Source: Soehngenia sp.
GTDB taxonomy: Bacteria; Bacillota; Clostridia; Tissierellales; Tissierellaceae
Assembly (NCBI GenBank): GCA_024637045.1
Contig: JAGXFX010000023.1
Location: 57,790 to 121,789, forward strand
DNA: 64,000 nt
Direction: 5' to 3'
A program made the position numbers and the translations under genes. Below the pieces are notes generated by a model. That model was given only the letters and a program-made list of their open reading frames with translations, was not told where the DNA came from and searched no databases. Position 1 is the first letter of the stretch; every line of letters begins with the position of its first letter. Shown in pieces: positions 43,482 to 53,782 of this stretch.

Positions 43482-44123
43482 TTATGCTTTCAATCTAGTG
43501 TAAACTACATCAAGCAGACTGTCCCTTAAACCTTTCCCCTCGGAAAGAAGCTTCTCAACCCTAGTTTCTATCTCATTTTTATACTCATGATCTTTTATGC
43601 TCTTTAGGTTGATTGTAACATTGAAAAGTGCCCCCTCAAGACCTGCATATGCGAGTAGAGTACCAACCCCTACATCTGTAATTGCATGGATATTTCCGTG
43701 TTCTGCAAACACATCCTGCAACTTTAATACATTATAACAAGTTTCTCCGCATCTTAGCGGTACTTCCAATGCTTTTTTGTACCCTGACTGTATGGCTTCA
43801 GATCTATTCTTCTTATCCTCATCAGTTTCCTTGGGAAGCTTAAATGCTTGCATGACATCATCAAACGCCGTAGAATCCTCATCTACAAGGTTCAATAGTT
43901 CATCAACAAGTGTTTCGATTTCCTTAAAGTTTTTTTCCATATGAGCTTTCTTGTCCTCAGGAACCTCTGCATAAATCTTTTTGTCAATCGTAAGATTTCC
44001 AACCATATTGGTAAGGGCTCCTCCGAGACTTCCAACTAAAGCAGCTACACTTCCACCGCCAGGTGTAGGACTCTCACTTGCTACATCGTATACAAAATCT
44101 TTTGCAGTTCTTTCTATTAACAT
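43482..44123 (-). CDS. Cyclodeaminase/cyclohydrolase family protein (FTCD-C)
   Basis: This 213-residue helical protein has SESPTPGGGSVAALVGSLGGALTNMVGNLT and a DEDSTAFDDVMQAFKLPK segment, typical of the FTCD C-terminal domain and formimidotetrahydrofolate cyclodeaminase (FchA). That enzyme converts formimino-THF to methenyl-THF plus ammonia. In purine or amino-acid fermenting Clostridia it feeds the folate pathway. No other folate gene is adjacent here. It starts 18 bases after the PhzF gene. Confidence 0.88.
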   Translation of the reverse strand: MLIERTAKDFVYDVASESPTPGGGSVAALVGSLGGALTNMVGNLTIDKKIYAEVPEDKKAHMEKNFKEIETLVDELLNLVDEDSTAFDDVMQAFKLPKETDEDKKNRSEAIQSGYKKALEVPLRCGETCYNVLKLQDVFAEHGNIHAITDVGVGTLLAYAGLEGALFNVTINLKSIKDHEYKNEIETRVEKLLSEGKGLRDSLLDVVYTRLKA

Positions 44124-44141
44124 GTTGCACCTCCGTATATA

Positions 44142-45035
44142 TTAAAATTTAATTATTCCTTCCATTACTATTGTTGCAGATCCTCCGACTCTCACAGAGT
44201 AATTGTTTTCGGTCCCTTCAATATAGCAATTAATTATACTCCTTCTGTTCATTGATTCTCCCTGATAGACTACTAGGCTATTTCCCTCCAGTATGCCATT
44301 CTTTTTAAGGTAGTATATCAATGCACCGTTTGCAGTACCGGTTGCAGCTTCCTCATTAATTCCTACAGCTGGTCCGAAATTCCTTGCATGTGCAATTTCT
44401 TCTCCGTTTTCGATATAAAAGGCATGCACTCCTGTTACTCCAAGTTTGATGCTAAGCTCTCTCAATCTGCAGAAATCAACATTCATTTCTAGAAGTCTTT
44501 CCTTGCTTCTAACAGGCAGCATTATATCCGGTAGCCCTGTTGATATCATCTCAGGGGCTAATTTCTCATCTCCAACACCAATATCTTCACTTTGCAGTCC
44601 AAAACACTCCAGTAGCTCCTTTGTATCCTCGACAAGTCCAACTGATCTTGGCTTGTCCTGATCCATTATAATATTTACCGGAGAAAATTTCTCAAAATAT
44701 ATCTCAACCTTTAGTGGACCAACTCCGGTTTCGATTGTTACAATCTTAGATCCTTTTTCAATTGGTCTGATATATCCTTTGTTTGCAAGTGTATGAACAG
44801 CAGCAATTGTAGCATGTCCGCATAGATCTACTTCACAGAGTGGAGTGAAATATCTTATTTTAAAATAACAGTCATCAAGTTGTCTTACGAAGGCTGTTTC
44901 AGACAGGTTCATCTCATTTGCTATTTTTTGCATTTGATCTTCGGATATGCCTTTTGAGTTTGTAACAACACCCGCGGGATTACCTCCAAATGGCTCTTTT
45001 GTAAATGCATCAACCTGAAAAATATTTACTTCCAT
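44142..45035 (-). CDS. PhzF family epimerase/isomerase
   Basis: This 297-residue protein has QVDAFTKEPFGGNPAGVV at the start, the catalytic Glu in NLSETAF (about residue 46), CGHATIAAVHTL and EEAATGTANGALIYYL. These are PhzF/DapF-fold landmarks. Substrate unknown; the family includes isomerases and epimerases without cofactors. Its RBS is AAGGAGGCAATACG. A parS site lies immediately upstream, between it and parB. Confidence 0.9.
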   Translation of the reverse strand: MEVNIFQVDAFTKEPFGGNPAGVVTNSKGISEDQMQKIANEMNLSETAFVRQLDDCYFKIRYFTPLCEVDLCGHATIAAVHTLANKGYIRPIEKGSKIVTIETGVGPLKVEIYFEKFSPVNIIMDQDKPRSVGLVEDTKELLECFGLQSEDIGVGDEKLAPEMISTGLPDIMLPVRSKERLLEMNVDFCRLRELSIKLGVTGVHAFYIENGEEIAHARNFGPAVGINEEAATGTANGALIYYLKKNGILEGNSLVVYQGESMNRRSIINCYIEGTENNYSVRVGGSATIVMEGIIKF

Positions 45036-45051
45036 CGTATTGCCTCCTTAA

Positions 45052-45067
45052 TGTTTCACGTGGAACA
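45052..45067. other. parS site 1
   Basis: TGTTTCACGTGGAACA is a 16-base palindromic parS consensus. It starts the base after the end of parB and is bound by ParB for origin segregation and SMC loading. Confidence 0.95.
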
Positions 45068-45931
45068 TTATCCTGTGATTAAGTCAATTAGACGTTCCAA
45101 GTCATCATCATTATAATACTCTATCTCGATTTTCCCAGACTTTCTTCCAACATTAAGCGTTACCTTGGTGCCGAGTGCACTCATAAGTTGTTCTTCCAAA
45201 TCAACTATATAATTTTCCTTCTTTTTCTTTAATCTTGTTTTTTTCTTCTTTTTAACATTGCTTTCCGTATCTCTGACATTTAGACCAAACTGAATGATTC
45301 GTTCTGCAGCCTTCAGCTGCTCATCCTTGCTTTTTATTCCCAACAGTGCCTTACCGTGGCCTCCGGAAATTTTCCCTTCATATATATATTGTACAACTTT
45401 TTCATCCAGGTTTAAAAGTCTCATATTATTACTGATATATGATCTGCTTTTGCCAACAGCCTTTGCGAGCTCTTCCTGCTTAAGATTATATTCTTTCATG
45501 ATCCTTTTATAAGCTTGAGCTTCCTCGATGGGATTAAGGTTTTCTCTTTGAATGTTTTCTATCAGTGAAATTCTGTCTGCGGTTATGTTGTCAATATCCC
45601 TTACAATACAAGGAATTTCTTCAAGCCCTGCCTCTTTTGCTGCTCTCCATCTTCTTTCACCTGCTATAATCTCGTGCTCATCATCTGACTTTCTAACAAT
45701 AATTGGCTGTATTACGCCATTTTCTCTTATAGATTGTGCAAGATCCTCCAATGCATCTTCCTGAAATATCTTTCTTGGTTGATCAGGCTTTGGTCTTATG
45801 TTCTTAAGCGGCAGTGAAACAACTGACTCATCTGAATTGATGGTGGAATCACTTATAAGTGTGTCGACCTTCTCCCTGTCTTGAATCAATGCTGACAATC
45901 CCTTTCCAAGACCCCTTTTTTTGCTGGTCAC
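45068..45931 (-). CDS. parB: Chromosome partitioning protein ParB/Spo0J
   Basis: This 287-residue protein has an N-terminal SKKRGLGKGLSALI tag, the CTPase/ParB box with ENGVIQPIIVRK and IIAGERRWRAAKEAGL (GERR), and the HTH with LKQEELAKAVGKSRSYISNNMRLL. A Lys-rich linker (KKKKKTRLKKKKEN) precedes the dimerisation domain. The frame is open far upstream through the end of parA. The GTG after AGGAAGTGTTGCCA fits the family start. Confidence 0.95.
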   Translation of the reverse strand: MTSKKRGLGKGLSALIQDREKVDTLISDSTINSDESVVSLPLKNIRPKPDQPRKIFQEDALEDLAQSIRENGVIQPIIVRKSDDEHEIIAGERRWRAAKEAGLEEIPCIVRDIDNITADRISLIENIQRENLNPIEEAQAYKRIMKEYNLKQEELAKAVGKSRSYISNNMRLLNLDEKVVQYIYEGKISGGHGKALLGIKSKDEQLKAAERIIQFGLNVRDTESNVKKKKKTRLKKKKENYIVDLEEQLMSALGTKVTLNVGRKSGKIEIEYYNDDDLERLIDLITG

Positions 45932-45962
45932 TGGCAACACTTCCTTTCCTGTATTGAATAAA

Positions 45963-46727
45963 CTAATCCTGCAAAAACAGGAATTCTTCGGCCAGATCCA
46001 TGTAAGACTCTGATCCTTTTGATTTTGAGTCGTAGTCATGAATTGAGAGCCCATATGATGGTGCCTCAGCCAATCTTACATTTCTAGGTATAATGCTTGT
46101 ATAAACTTTCCCTTTAAAGAAAGATTTCACTTCCTCAACAACCTGAATGGATAAGTTTGTCCTTCCATCGAACATGCTTAGAACCACACCCTCAACCTCG
46201 AGATTCGAATTGTAATTCTTTTTTACAAGCTCAATCGTTTGGAACAGCTGGCTTACACCTTCAAGAGCATAGTACTCACATTGAATTGGAATTATGACAC
46301 TGTCCGCTGCGATAAGGCCCATTACACTTAATATCCCGAGGGAAGGGGGGCAGTCAATAATAATGTACTCGTAAAGGTCTCTTATTTCATCAATAGTAGT
46401 TTTAAGTGAATCTTCCCAGTCACCGCTACGGGCCAATTCAATCTCCAAGCCTGCCAACTGGTTGTTGGAAGGTATAATACTAACATTCTCAGCATTGGTC
46501 TCGTATATGCCCTCCTGTATATTTGATTCTCCCGTCAGAATATCATAGACCAGTACATCCGCTTCATTTCTGTCGATGCCTATCCCTGATGAACAGTTGC
46601 CTTGTGGGTCTATATCGACAAGTAAAACATTCTTGCCCAGCTTGCCTAGACCTGCAGCAAGATTGATGCTGGTGGTGGTCTTGCCAACACCACCTTTTTG
46701 ATTGAAAATCGCAATGGTTTTTCCCAT
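45963..46727 (-). CDS. parA: Chromosome partitioning ATPase ParA/Soj
   Basis: This 254-residue deviant-Walker ATPase has KGGVGKTTTSINLAAGL (residues about 10-26), LVDIDPQGNCSSG, IIDCPPSLGILSV and the C-terminal PRNVRLAEAPSYGLSI. It works with ParB and the three parS sites nearby and may also regulate DnaA. I use the ATG after GGGAGTGTGTAT. Two parS sites lie 113-152 bases upstream. Confidence 0.96.
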   Translation of the reverse strand: MGKTIAIFNQKGGVGKTTTSINLAAGLGKLGKNVLLVDIDPQGNCSSGIGIDRNEADVLVYDILTGESNIQEGIYETNAENVSIIPSNNQLAGLEIELARSGDWEDSLKTTIDEIRDLYEYIIIDCPPSLGILSVMGLIAADSVIIPIQCEYYALEGVSQLFQTIELVKKNYNSNLEVEGVVLSMFDGRTNLSIQVVEEVKSFFKGKVYTSIIPRNVRLAEAPSYGLSIHDYDSKSKGSESYMDLAEEFLFLQD

Positions 46728-46840
46728 ATACACACTCCCTACTGTCCTGAAACATGAACTTGCTTCCATCACACACAAGGGCATCAATAATTAACCCATT
46801 AAATATATCATAACATATATTTAGTGTTTTAAAACAAAAA

Positions 46841-46879
46841 TGTTCCACGTGAAACAATTATAATGTTTCACGTGGAACA
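46841..46879. other. parS sites 2 and 3 (inverted pair)
   Basis: TGTTCCACGTGAAACA (46841-46856) and TGTTTCACGTGGAACA (46864-46879) are two parS sites seven bases apart and mirror images of each other. They lie between rsmG and parA, and with site 1 they form the origin-proximal ParB cluster. Confidence 0.95.
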
Positions 46880-46955
46880 TTCCTATATAACCTAGTCATA
46901 TCAAGTGTTTCGTTGATTAATTAAATAATTTTAAATCAACAAAAAGTATGATTTT

Positions 46956-47672
46956 CTACTTAATTGGAGACTTTTTTGGCTTTCCTCCTGCACGTGGATA
47001 CTTCTTTGGCGTATTTCTGGTCTTCTTTATTACAATCAGAGAATGAACTATATCACTTTCGGGAATATTGATGTACTCTATTTTTTCAACGTTTCCACCT
47101 AGTGTATTGATTGCTTTCTTGCTTGTTTCAACTTCCTCGTCGATATCCGGGCCCTTCATCGAAATAAAGTATCCTCCGACTTTTACAAATGGCATGCAAT
47201 ACTCACTAAGAGTACCCAACGAAGCAACCGCCCTGGATACGCATATATCGTACTTCTCTCTGTACTCGTCCATCAACCCAAGCTCTTCAGCTCTTCCGTG
47301 AATTGCTTTTACTCCCTCAAGATTAAGCTGCTCTATAACATGGTCCAAAAATATAATCCGTTTATTCAGGCTATCCAGTAGTGTTACCTGAAGATTTCTA
47401 TTCCTGATTTTAAGTGGCAGTCCTGGGAATCCGCCACCAGTTCCAATATCAATAATCTTCTGATCCCCATCAAACAATCCGGTAAGAGCAGGGGAGAGGC
47501 TGTCAACAAAATGTTTCTTGTCGATTCCTTCATCATCTGTAATGGTTGTAATATTGATCTTTTCGTTCCATTCCTTCAATAATGTCTTGTATATTGTAAA
47601 ATCCTGCATCATTTCATCGGTCAGTTCAATGTCCATGGAATGGGACAGTCTCTTTAATCTATTATCGCTCAT
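46956..47672 (-). CDS. rsmG: 16S rRNA (guanine527-N7)-methyltransferase
   Basis: This protein of about 238 residues has the SAM motif [17 protein letters not shown], then [17 protein letters not shown] and [18 protein letters not shown]. This is the RsmG (GidB) pattern. It methylates G527 of 16S rRNA. The C-terminal tail is basic ([23 protein letters not shown]), as usual. The chosen ATG overlaps the mnmG stop by 11 bases. Confidence 0.95.
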   Translation of the reverse strand: MSDNRLKRLSHSMDIELTDEMMQDFTIYKTLLKEWNEKINITTITDDEGIDKKHFVDSLSPALTGLFDGDQKIIDIGTGGGFPGLPLKIRNRNLQVTLLDSLNKRIIFLDHVIEQLNLEGVKAIHGRAEELGLMDEYREKYDICVSRAVASLGTLSEYCMPFVKVGGYFISMKGPDIDEEVETSKKAINTLGGNVEKIEYINIPESDIVHSLIVIKKTRNTPKKYPRAGGKPKKSPIK

Positions 47673-49572
47673 TGTTTTCACCATTCCTTCGTCTCTGCTC
47701 AAGGTGTATTAAAAGCACATTGATATCAGCAGGAGTCACTCCTGATATTCTGGATGCCTGACCTACTGAATCCGGCTTTATTGCTGAAAGCTTTTGTGTG
47801 GCTTCAGTACTTAATCCCCTTACTTTTGAGTAATCAAATTCAACATCGAGCTTCTTGTTCTCAAGCTTCTTGAACTGCTCTATCTGCTGCATCTGCTTCT
47901 TGATATATCCTTCGTATTTAATCTGAGTCTCTACCTGCAATCTGATTTCCTTCAACAGGATATCTCTTTCTGGGTCAAAAACTGATATGCTTTCATATGA
48001 GATTTCCGGTCTCTTGATTAAGTCATGGACTGAAGTAGCATTTCTTATTTCTGTTGAGCCTATTTCTTCCAGGATGCTGTTATTCTTCTGAGTTGGATTT
48101 ATTATTATTTTTTGAAGTCTCTCGAGTTCCCTCTGGATTAATTCTTCTTTTTCAATGGTCTTCCTGTATCGGTCTTCGGTTACCAAACCTAGTTCATAGC
48201 CTATTTTAGTGAGTCTCAGGTCGGCATTATCCTGTCTCAATGTAAGTCTGTATTCAGCCCTTGATGTCATCATCCTGTATGGCTCATCGGTACCTTTTGT
48301 CACAAGATCATCTATCAGTACTCCTATATATGCTTCTGATCTGTCCAGTATAAAAGGTTCTTTACCTCTAATATTCTGCGCCGCATTAATTCCTGCTATA
48401 AGACCTTGGGCAGCTGCTTCCTCATATCCTGAAGATCCATTGATCTGTCCTGCAAAAAACAGATTGCTTATGTCTTTATGCTCAAGCGATAATTTCAGCA
48501 TAGTGGGATTTATTGAATCATATTCAATAGCATAAGCAGTTCTCATGAATTGAACATTTTCAAGGCCTTTAATCTTCTTATACAAGTCAATCTGTACTTC
48601 TTCAGGCAAAGAGGAGCTTACTCCCTGAACATACATCTCCTTGGTCGACAGCCCTTCTGGTTCAATAAACACCTGATGCTTGTCCCTTTCTGCAAATCTA
48701 ACTACCTTATCCTCAATAGAAGGACAATATCTTGGTCCAACACCTTCAATATAGCCTGAAAACATGGGGGATCTGTCCAGATTCTGTCTGATTATATCGT
48801 GCGTTTCCTCTGTGGTATAGGTAAGATAGCAGGGAACTTGCTCAAAATCAAACTTTTTTCCCATATTCAAAAATGAAAATGGGATTACTTCTTCATCACC
48901 TGGCTGTATTTCCATGCCCGAATAGTCAATGCTATCCTTATGAACTCTGGCAGGCGTACCTGTCTTCATTCTTCTTAGCTTAAAGCCTTTCTCTTTCAAG
49001 GAATCCGACAGAAGGAGGGAGGGGAACATTCCGTCAGGGCCGGATTGATAATTTACCTCACCAATATAGACTCTTCCACCTAGATAAGTGCCTGTGGCAA
49101 TTACAACTGCCTCTGTTTCATATATTGCACCATTCCTGGTCACAACTCCCTTTACTGTATCATTTTCAACTATAATATCTATTGCCTCACCTTGTCGTAA
49201 TGTTAGATTTGGCTCATCTTCTAGTATCTTTTTCATCTCAGTGTGATACATTTTCTTGTCAGCCTGCACCCTCAAAGAGTGGACTGCAGGTCCTTTGGAG
49301 AGATTTAGCATTCTGCTTTGTATAAAGGATTTGTCTATATTTAAAGCCATTTCTCCACCAAGTGCATCGATTTCTCTTACCAAATGTCCTTTTCCAGTAC
49401 CACCAATGTTGGGATTACAGGACAGTGCAACTATACCATCAAGACTGATGGTTAGTATCAAAGTCTTAAGTCCCATCCTGCTCGATGCAAGCGCAGCCTC
49501 AACGCCTGCATGTCCTGCACCGATAACGACTACATTGTATTTTCCACCTAAATAGGTTTTTGTCTCAATCAT
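47662..49572 (-). CDS. mnmG: tRNA uridine-5-carboxymethylaminomethyl modification enzyme
   Basis: This 636-residue FAD protein starts [33 protein letters not shown] (dinucleotide fold). It contains [22 protein letters not shown] and [17 protein letters not shown] and has the C-terminal tRNA-binding helices. With MnmE it makes cmnm5U34 in tRNA wobble positions using methylene-THF. GGTGAGCAAA precedes the selected ATG. It lies 23 bases after mnmE. Confidence 0.97.
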   Translation of the reverse strand: MIETKTYLGGKYNVVVIGAGHAGVEAALASSRMGLKTLILTISLDGIVALSCNPNIGGTGKGHLVREIDALGGEMALNIDKSFIQSRMLNLSKGPAVHSLRVQADKKMYHTEMKKILEDEPNLTLRQGEAIDIIVENDTVKGVVTRNGAIYETEAVVIATGTYLGGRVYIGEVNYQSGPDGMFPSLLLSDSLKEKGFKLRRMKTGTPARVHKDSIDYSGMEIQPGDEEVIPFSFLNMGKKFDFEQVPCYLTYTTEETHDIIRQNLDRSPMFSGYIEGVGPRYCPSIEDKVVRFAERDKHQVFIEPEGLSTKEMYVQGVSSSLPEEVQIDLYKKIKGLENVQFMRTAYAIEYDSINPTMLKLSLEHKDISNLFFAGQINGSSGYEEAAAQGLIAGINAAQNIRGKEPFILDRSEAYIGVLIDDLVTKGTDEPYRMMTSRAEYRLTLRQDNADLRLTKIGYELGLVTEDRYRKTIEKEELIQRELERLQKIIINPTQKNNSILEEIGSTEIRNATSVHDLIKRPEISYESISVFDPERDILLKEIRLQVETQIKYEGYIKKQMQQIEQFKKLENKKLDVEFDYSKVRGLSTEATQKLSAIKPDSVGQASRISGVTPADINVLLIHLEQRRRNGENNER

Positions 49573-49595
49573 TTTGCTCACCTTTCTAACATTAT

Positions 49596-50969
49596 CTACT
49601 TGCCTATGCAAAACTCACTGAAAATCTTGTCTAGAATATCTTCGTTGATACTATCGCCTGTGATTTCTCCCAGATTTTCCCAGCAGCTTCTTAAATCCAC
49701 CTCAAGACAGTCCAGCGGTATTTCCCGGCCAAGATCCTCCAGAACACTTCCAATATTTTCCATCGACCTCTCAAGCTGGTTCTTGTGCCTTATATTGGTA
49801 ATTATCATTTCAGAATCCAATTGTATGTCTCCACCGTAAAACATTGCTCTAATCGCATTCTCGAGCTCATCTATTCCGACACCTCTTATCATGGATGTGC
49901 TGATTATCTGACTCGCATCAAAATATTCTCTGAACAACTCTTCATCATACTCATTAGGAAGATCTGTTTTATTTAAGAGTACTATAGTCTTTTTATCTTT
50001 TATTAATTCAATGATGTGATGATCATCCTCAGAAAGACTTCTGGATATATCAAATATTGCAATTATGAGGTCTGCTTTCTCCAGAGTCTCCTTTGCTCTG
50101 TCAACTCCGATTTTTTCGACCATGTCTTCTGTTTGCCTAATCCCTGCTGTATCCATTATCTTTAAGGGAATGCCGTCTATGTTTACATACTCCTCAATGA
50201 TGTCCCTTGTTGTTCCAGGAACATCAGTTACTATAGCTCTGTTTTCTCTTAACACTGCATTGAGAAGAGAGGACTTGCCCACGTTGGGTTTTCCAAGGAT
50301 TACTGTATTCAGTCCATCTCTTAGAATTTTTCCTCTTCCCGATGTTGCCAGAAGCTTGTTGATTCTCTCCTTAACCTGATTTCCATCTATTATAAGTTCA
50401 TCATAGGTTACTTCTTCAATGTCGTCCTCAGGAAAATCTATTGAAACTTCAATATGAGCAATCATCCCAAGGAGAATTTTTCTTATTTCCTCGACTTCTC
50501 TACTTAGGCTTCCATGGAGCTGATTTAGCGATACATCATAACTCTTTTCAGTCTTGGACTTGATAATATCAATTACGGCTTCTGCCTGTGAAAGGTCAAG
50601 TCGACCATTCAGAAATGCCCTCTTTGTGAATTCTCCTGGTTGGGCCAATCTGGCTCCATTTTTAAGAAGCAGCTCCAAAGTTTTCTTAACAGGTATTATA
50701 CCACCGTGGCAATATATTTCTACCATATTTTCCCTGGTGTATGTGTATGGTTCATACATGAATGCCACCAGAACCTCATCAATAATTGTATCTGCCTCAA
50801 CTATATGTCCATATAGAAGTCTTTTGTTGTCCTTCTTATCAATTTCCTGGTCATTGGATCTTGAGAAAACCTTCTTTGCAATCTGCAAAGACTCTCTACC
50901 GCTCATTCTGACAATGCCAATCCCGGCTTCACCTACAGCTGTTGAGATTGCAGCGATTGTCTCTGACAT
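49596..50969 (-). CDS. mnmE: tRNA modification GTPase MnmE
   Basis: This 457-residue protein begins [22 protein letters not shown] (folate-binding domain). It then has helical segments, an inserted G domain with [32 protein letters not shown] and NKTD, and ends CIGK, the invariant C-terminal cysteine motif. It works with MnmG in wobble-uridine modification. GAGGTGATTTT precedes the ATG. Confidence 0.97.
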   Translation of the reverse strand: MSETIAAISTAVGEAGIGIVRMSGRESLQIAKKVFSRSNDQEIDKKDNKRLLYGHIVEADTIIDEVLVAFMYEPYTYTRENMVEIYCHGGIIPVKKTLELLLKNGARLAQPGEFTKRAFLNGRLDLSQAEAVIDIIKSKTEKSYDVSLNQLHGSLSREVEEIRKILLGMIAHIEVSIDFPEDDIEEVTYDELIIDGNQVKERINKLLATSGRGKILRDGLNTVILGKPNVGKSSLLNAVLRENRAIVTDVPGTTRDIIEEYVNIDGIPLKIMDTAGIRQTEDMVEKIGVDRAKETLEKADLIIAIFDISRSLSEDDHHIIELIKDKKTIVLLNKTDLPNEYDEELFREYFDASQIISTSMIRGVGIDELENAIRAMFYGGDIQLDSEMIITNIRHKNQLERSMENIGSVLEDLGREIPLDCLEVDLRSCWENLGEITGDSINEDILDKIFSEFCIGK

Positions 50970-51100
50970 AAAATCACCTCTTCTATCTAAAAACATCTAT
51001 GTTTAACTTATTCTACTTTATTATAACAATAATTCAATGGAGTTTATTACATTTTTTAAAAAACATTACCTGGAGTACACAGTAGGCGGGGGAGAGGCCA

Positions 51101-51132
51101 AAAAAACAAAAGCCCAACATGTGGGCTTTTTA
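51101..51132 (-). terminator. Terminator after jag
   Basis: AAAAGCCCAaCATGtGGGCTTTTT is a compact stem with T-tracts on both strands, three bases beyond the jag stop. Confidence 0.85.
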
Positions 51133-51134
51133 TT

Positions 51135-51761
51135 CTACTTGGTTACTATTACTACTCTTCTGTATGGTTCATTGCCTTCGCTGTAAGTGCTGACTCCTTC
51201 AAATTCCTGTAAAGCCGAGTGAATTATTCTTCTTTCATAAGGATTCATAGGCTCAAGCTTGACAGGTCTCTTGCTATACTTGGCTTTTTCAGCCATTTTG
51301 TTTGCAAGTCTCTTTAAAGTTTCCTCACGCTTTGCTCTATATCCTTCTGCATCAAGTATAACCTTCAAATAATTATCTCGTTCCTTATTAATGGCAAGAC
51401 TTAAAAGATATTGTATGGAATCAAGAGTGTTTCCTCTTTTACCAATAAGTATACCCATGTCTGATGAAGAGATATTATTGATCTCAATTCTCATAATATC
51501 CTCATCTATGGAGATATCATGAAGCGCAATGATTCCCATTCCCTTAAGAATACCATCTAGAAATTTGTCAGCCTTTTCTTCTGGATCGTTTTTCAGTACA
51601 ACCTTTATTTTTGCTTCCTTAGTACCAATCAGTCCAAATAGACCTTTAGAAGCTTCCTCTATAACTTCATATTCTACATCCTTCTCAGTTGCTTTAAGTT
51701 CAACTAAAGCCTCTTGGAGGGCTTCGTCAACGGTTTTGGCAGTTTTTACAACAAATTTCAT
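51135..51761 (-). CDS. jag: RNA-binding protein Jag/KhpB
   Basis: This 208-residue protein has an N-terminal Jag_N domain (FVVKTAKTVDEALQEALVEL and ASKGLFGLIGTKEAKIKV), a KH-II domain with DMGILIGKRGNTLDSIQYL, and an R3H domain ending LEPMNPYERRIIHSALQE. Jag (KhpB) binds many RNAs and influences cell elongation. Its gene starts one base after yidC, the standard partner. Confidence 0.95.
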   Translation of the reverse strand: MKFVVKTAKTVDEALQEALVELKATEKDVEYEVIEEASKGLFGLIGTKEAKIKVVLKNDPEEKADKFLDGILKGMGIIALHDISIDEDIMRIEINNISSSDMGILIGKRGNTLDSIQYLLSLAINKERDNYLKVILDAEGYRAKREETLKRLANKMAEKAKYSKRPVKLEPMNPYERRIIHSALQEFEGVSTYSEGNEPYRRVVIVTK

Positions 51762-51762
51762 A

Positions 51763-52473
51763 CTATTTTGCCCCCTTAATTTTCATTAAAGACTTGTTTG
51801 TAATAACTTGCTGTACTATTGTGAAAGAGTTACTTACTACCCAATATAGTGCCAGTCCAGCTGGAAAGCTTCTTGACGCCCAAAATATCATAACAGGCAG
51901 CATGTAATTCATTATTTTCTGAGTAGATTGAGCCTGCGGATCCTTTGATCCTGTGCTCATGGTCTTGCTCTGTAAGAAAGTTGTGGCAGCAGCTAGAAGT
52001 GGTAGTCCCCATAGTAACGGATCAGGATTTTCCAGGTTGCCAATCCACAAAAAGTTCTTGGCCATACTCGCATACATACCTGGATCACTGAAGGCATATA
52101 TTTCAGGTTGTCTAAATACTGTAAAGAATGCAAATATAATCGGTAACTGTATTATAAGTATAAGACATCCTGAAGCTGGATTATATTTGTGCTCTTTGTA
52201 TAGTTCCTGCATTTTTTCCTGCATTTTAGGTGGATCGTTCTTGTACTTTGTCTGAATCTCCTTCATCAAAGGCTGTACTTCACTCATTTTACGAGTAGAC
52301 TTTGTCTGCTGAAGATTTATTGGCAAAAGCATCAACTTGAATACTATCGTCGTCAAGATAATAGCAAGAGCATAGAATGAAATTGACTCGGGCTCTGATC
52401 CCAGAGTTGATGTTACAATGTCATATACAAATCTCAATAATGATCCCAGTATGTTACCTAGAAATCCCATCAT
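51763..52473 (-). CDS. yidC: Membrane protein insertase YidC/OxaA
   Basis: This 236-residue protein has five membrane helices and the hydrophilic-groove arginine in STRKMSEVQPLMKEIQTKY. Typical segments are YNPASGCLILIIQLPIIFAFFTVFR and LALYWVVSNSFTIVQQ. There is no lipobox, unlike many Bacillus SpoIIIJ proteins. It inserts membrane proteins with or without Sec. GGAGGTTAACAA precedes two adjacent ATGs; the first is used. Confidence 0.95.
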   Translation of the reverse strand: MMGFLGNILGSLLRFVYDIVTSTLGSEPESISFYALAIILTTIVFKLMLLPINLQQTKSTRKMSEVQPLMKEIQTKYKNDPPKMQEKMQELYKEHKYNPASGCLILIIQLPIIFAFFTVFRQPEIYAFSDPGMYASMAKNFLWIGNLENPDPLLWGLPLLAAATTFLQSKTMSTGSKDPQAQSTQKIMNYMLPVMIFWASRSFPAGLALYWVVSNSFTIVQQVITNKSLMKIKGAK

Positions 52474-52487
52474 TTGTTAACCTCCCA

Positions 52488-52703
52488 TTATTTAAGCGGA
52501 TCATATCCTCCTTCATTAAAAGGATTACACCTGACTATTCTCTTGGCAGAAAGATATGAACCTTTTATAAATCCATACTTCGTATAAGCCTGAAGGGAAT
52601 ATTCTGAGCAGGTGGGATAGAATCTGCAATTGTTCCCAGTAAGAATATATCTTGAGATAATTCTTTGGTAGAATCTTATCAACAATATAGCTATACGTGT
52701 CAT
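52488..52703 (-). CDS. yidD: Membrane protein insertion efficiency factor YidD
   Basis: This 71-residue protein reads LLIRFYQRIISRYILTGNNCRFYPTCSEYSLQAYTKYG, with the conserved CRFYPTCSEY block and ending RCNPFNEGGYDPLK. This is YidD, a small amphipathic membrane-associated protein acting near YidC. It sits between rnpA and yidC in the standard order. Confidence 0.97.
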   Translation of the reverse strand: MTRIAILLIRFYQRIISRYILTGNNCRFYPTCSEYSLQAYTKYGFIKGSYLSAKRIVRCNPFNEGGYDPLK

Positions 52704-52712
52704 TTTATCACC

Positions 52713-53048
52713 TTATCTCCAAACACCAGATAGCTTGTAAATGTGTTTCAAGGCACTTTTCAGATCCTTAAATGGCAAATCCACAGCGTTTTTTTTAGGT
52801 ATGACAACAATATCATACCCGCTCTTGAGATCTGCTATATAAGCATTGTTAAGTTCCTTGATGCGTCTTTTCAGCTTATTTCTCACTACGGCATTTCCGA
52901 CTTTCCTGGTGATTGTCACTCCGATCCTGGTCTCTTCTGTTCCATTTTTTCTGATGTAAAGAATCAGATTTCTGTTCCAGAAATTCTTCCGTACTTTATA
53001 AACTTTCCTAAACTCCATATTCTTTCTTAATCTGTTTTTCTTATCCAT
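52713..53048 (-). CDS. rnpA: Ribonuclease P protein component
   Basis: This 111-residue basic protein has KNRLRKNMEFRKVYK and the RNR box AVVRNKLKRRIKEL, characteristic of RnpA. It binds the M1 RNA to process tRNA 5' ends. The gene is downstream of rpmH, separated by a spacer containing TGGCCTTT...AAAGGCCA arms that can form a weak stem. Confidence 0.95.
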   Translation of the reverse strand: MDKKNRLRKNMEFRKVYKVRKNFWNRNLILYIRKNGTEETRIGVTITRKVGNAVVRNKLKRRIKELNNAYIADLKSGYDIVVIPKKNAVDLPFKDLKSALKHIYKLSGVWR

Positions 53049-53131
53049 TATAACTCCACCTTAAAATGGCCTTTCACTTTAAGAAGAAATGCAACTTCCC
53101 GTTCGTTAGAAAAGGCCACTAACAAGCGGCC

Positions 53132-53266
53132 TTATGCAGAAAGTCTTTTTCTACCTTTTTTTCTTCTAGCTCTTAGAATATCTCTGCCAGATCTCGTTTT
53201 CATTCTTTTTCTAAAACCGTGCTCTTTACTTCTTTGTCTCTTTTTTGGTTGAAACGTTCTCTTCAT
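53132..53266 (-). CDS. rpmH: 50S ribosomal protein L34
   Basis: This 44-residue protein starts [18 protein letters not shown] and continues [26 protein letters not shown], the universal L34 sequence pattern. The RBS is GAAGGAGGTGTG, eight bases before the ATG at 53264-53266. It marks the leftward edge of the origin region. Confidence 0.97.
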   Translation of the reverse strand: MKRTFQPKKRQRSKEHGFRKRMKTRSGRDILRARRKKGRKRLSA

Positions 53267-53397
53267 CCAACACACCTCCTTCAAGTAATAATTGATATTA
53301 CTTATATATCAATATAGAGTTTTCTAATTGAAAACACAAAACACTACTATAAATTATATGTATAATGCCACTATGTGTCAAGGTTTTTAATTGACTC

Positions 53398-53782
53398 ATA
53401 TCCACAAAACACCATTTCCACACCATATAAGTGCTGTGGATAATTTTATTGAATATCCACCCCATATTTGATAAGATGATAGAGGATGTTGATAAGTTTT
53501 TAATAGCAGTGGATAAGTCTGAGTTATGCACACTTTGTGGATAGTTTGTGTATAACTTATAAAAAATCACTGTTTTTATATTAAGGAATCGTAATTAGTT
53601 TGAGTTTTTATCCACAATTTGTACTTTTTATTAATGTGGACAAGTAGGTTACTTAAACTTTTTTTCACTTAATCAACAAAGAGTTGATATCTTTATCCAC
53701 AGAAACCATTATACAATTGAATTTAAATAATAGATAGTTTTCTGTTGATAAATTTGTTGATAATTTTTAGGGAGGTAGTTTT
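53398..53782. other. oriC: oriC, upstream part with DnaA boxes
   Basis: This AT-rich gene-free stretch holds three perfect DnaA boxes: TGTGGATAA at 53435-53443 (minus orientation) and TTATCCACA at 53608-53616 and 53693-53701. One-mismatch boxes lie near 53398, 53508, 53524, 53536, 53547 and 53635. It lies between rpmH and dnaA, the classical Bacillota origin location. It also contains the dnaA promoter, probably autoregulated. Confidence 0.9.

Noticed and set aside
50554..51006. Plus-strand open frame of 150 codons
   Set aside because: It is antisense to mnmE with no RBS; a codon-bias shadow.
53340..53570. Minus-strand open frame in the origin region
   Set aside because: It is composed of DnaA-box and AT-rich sequence without an RBS; the region is explained by oriC.
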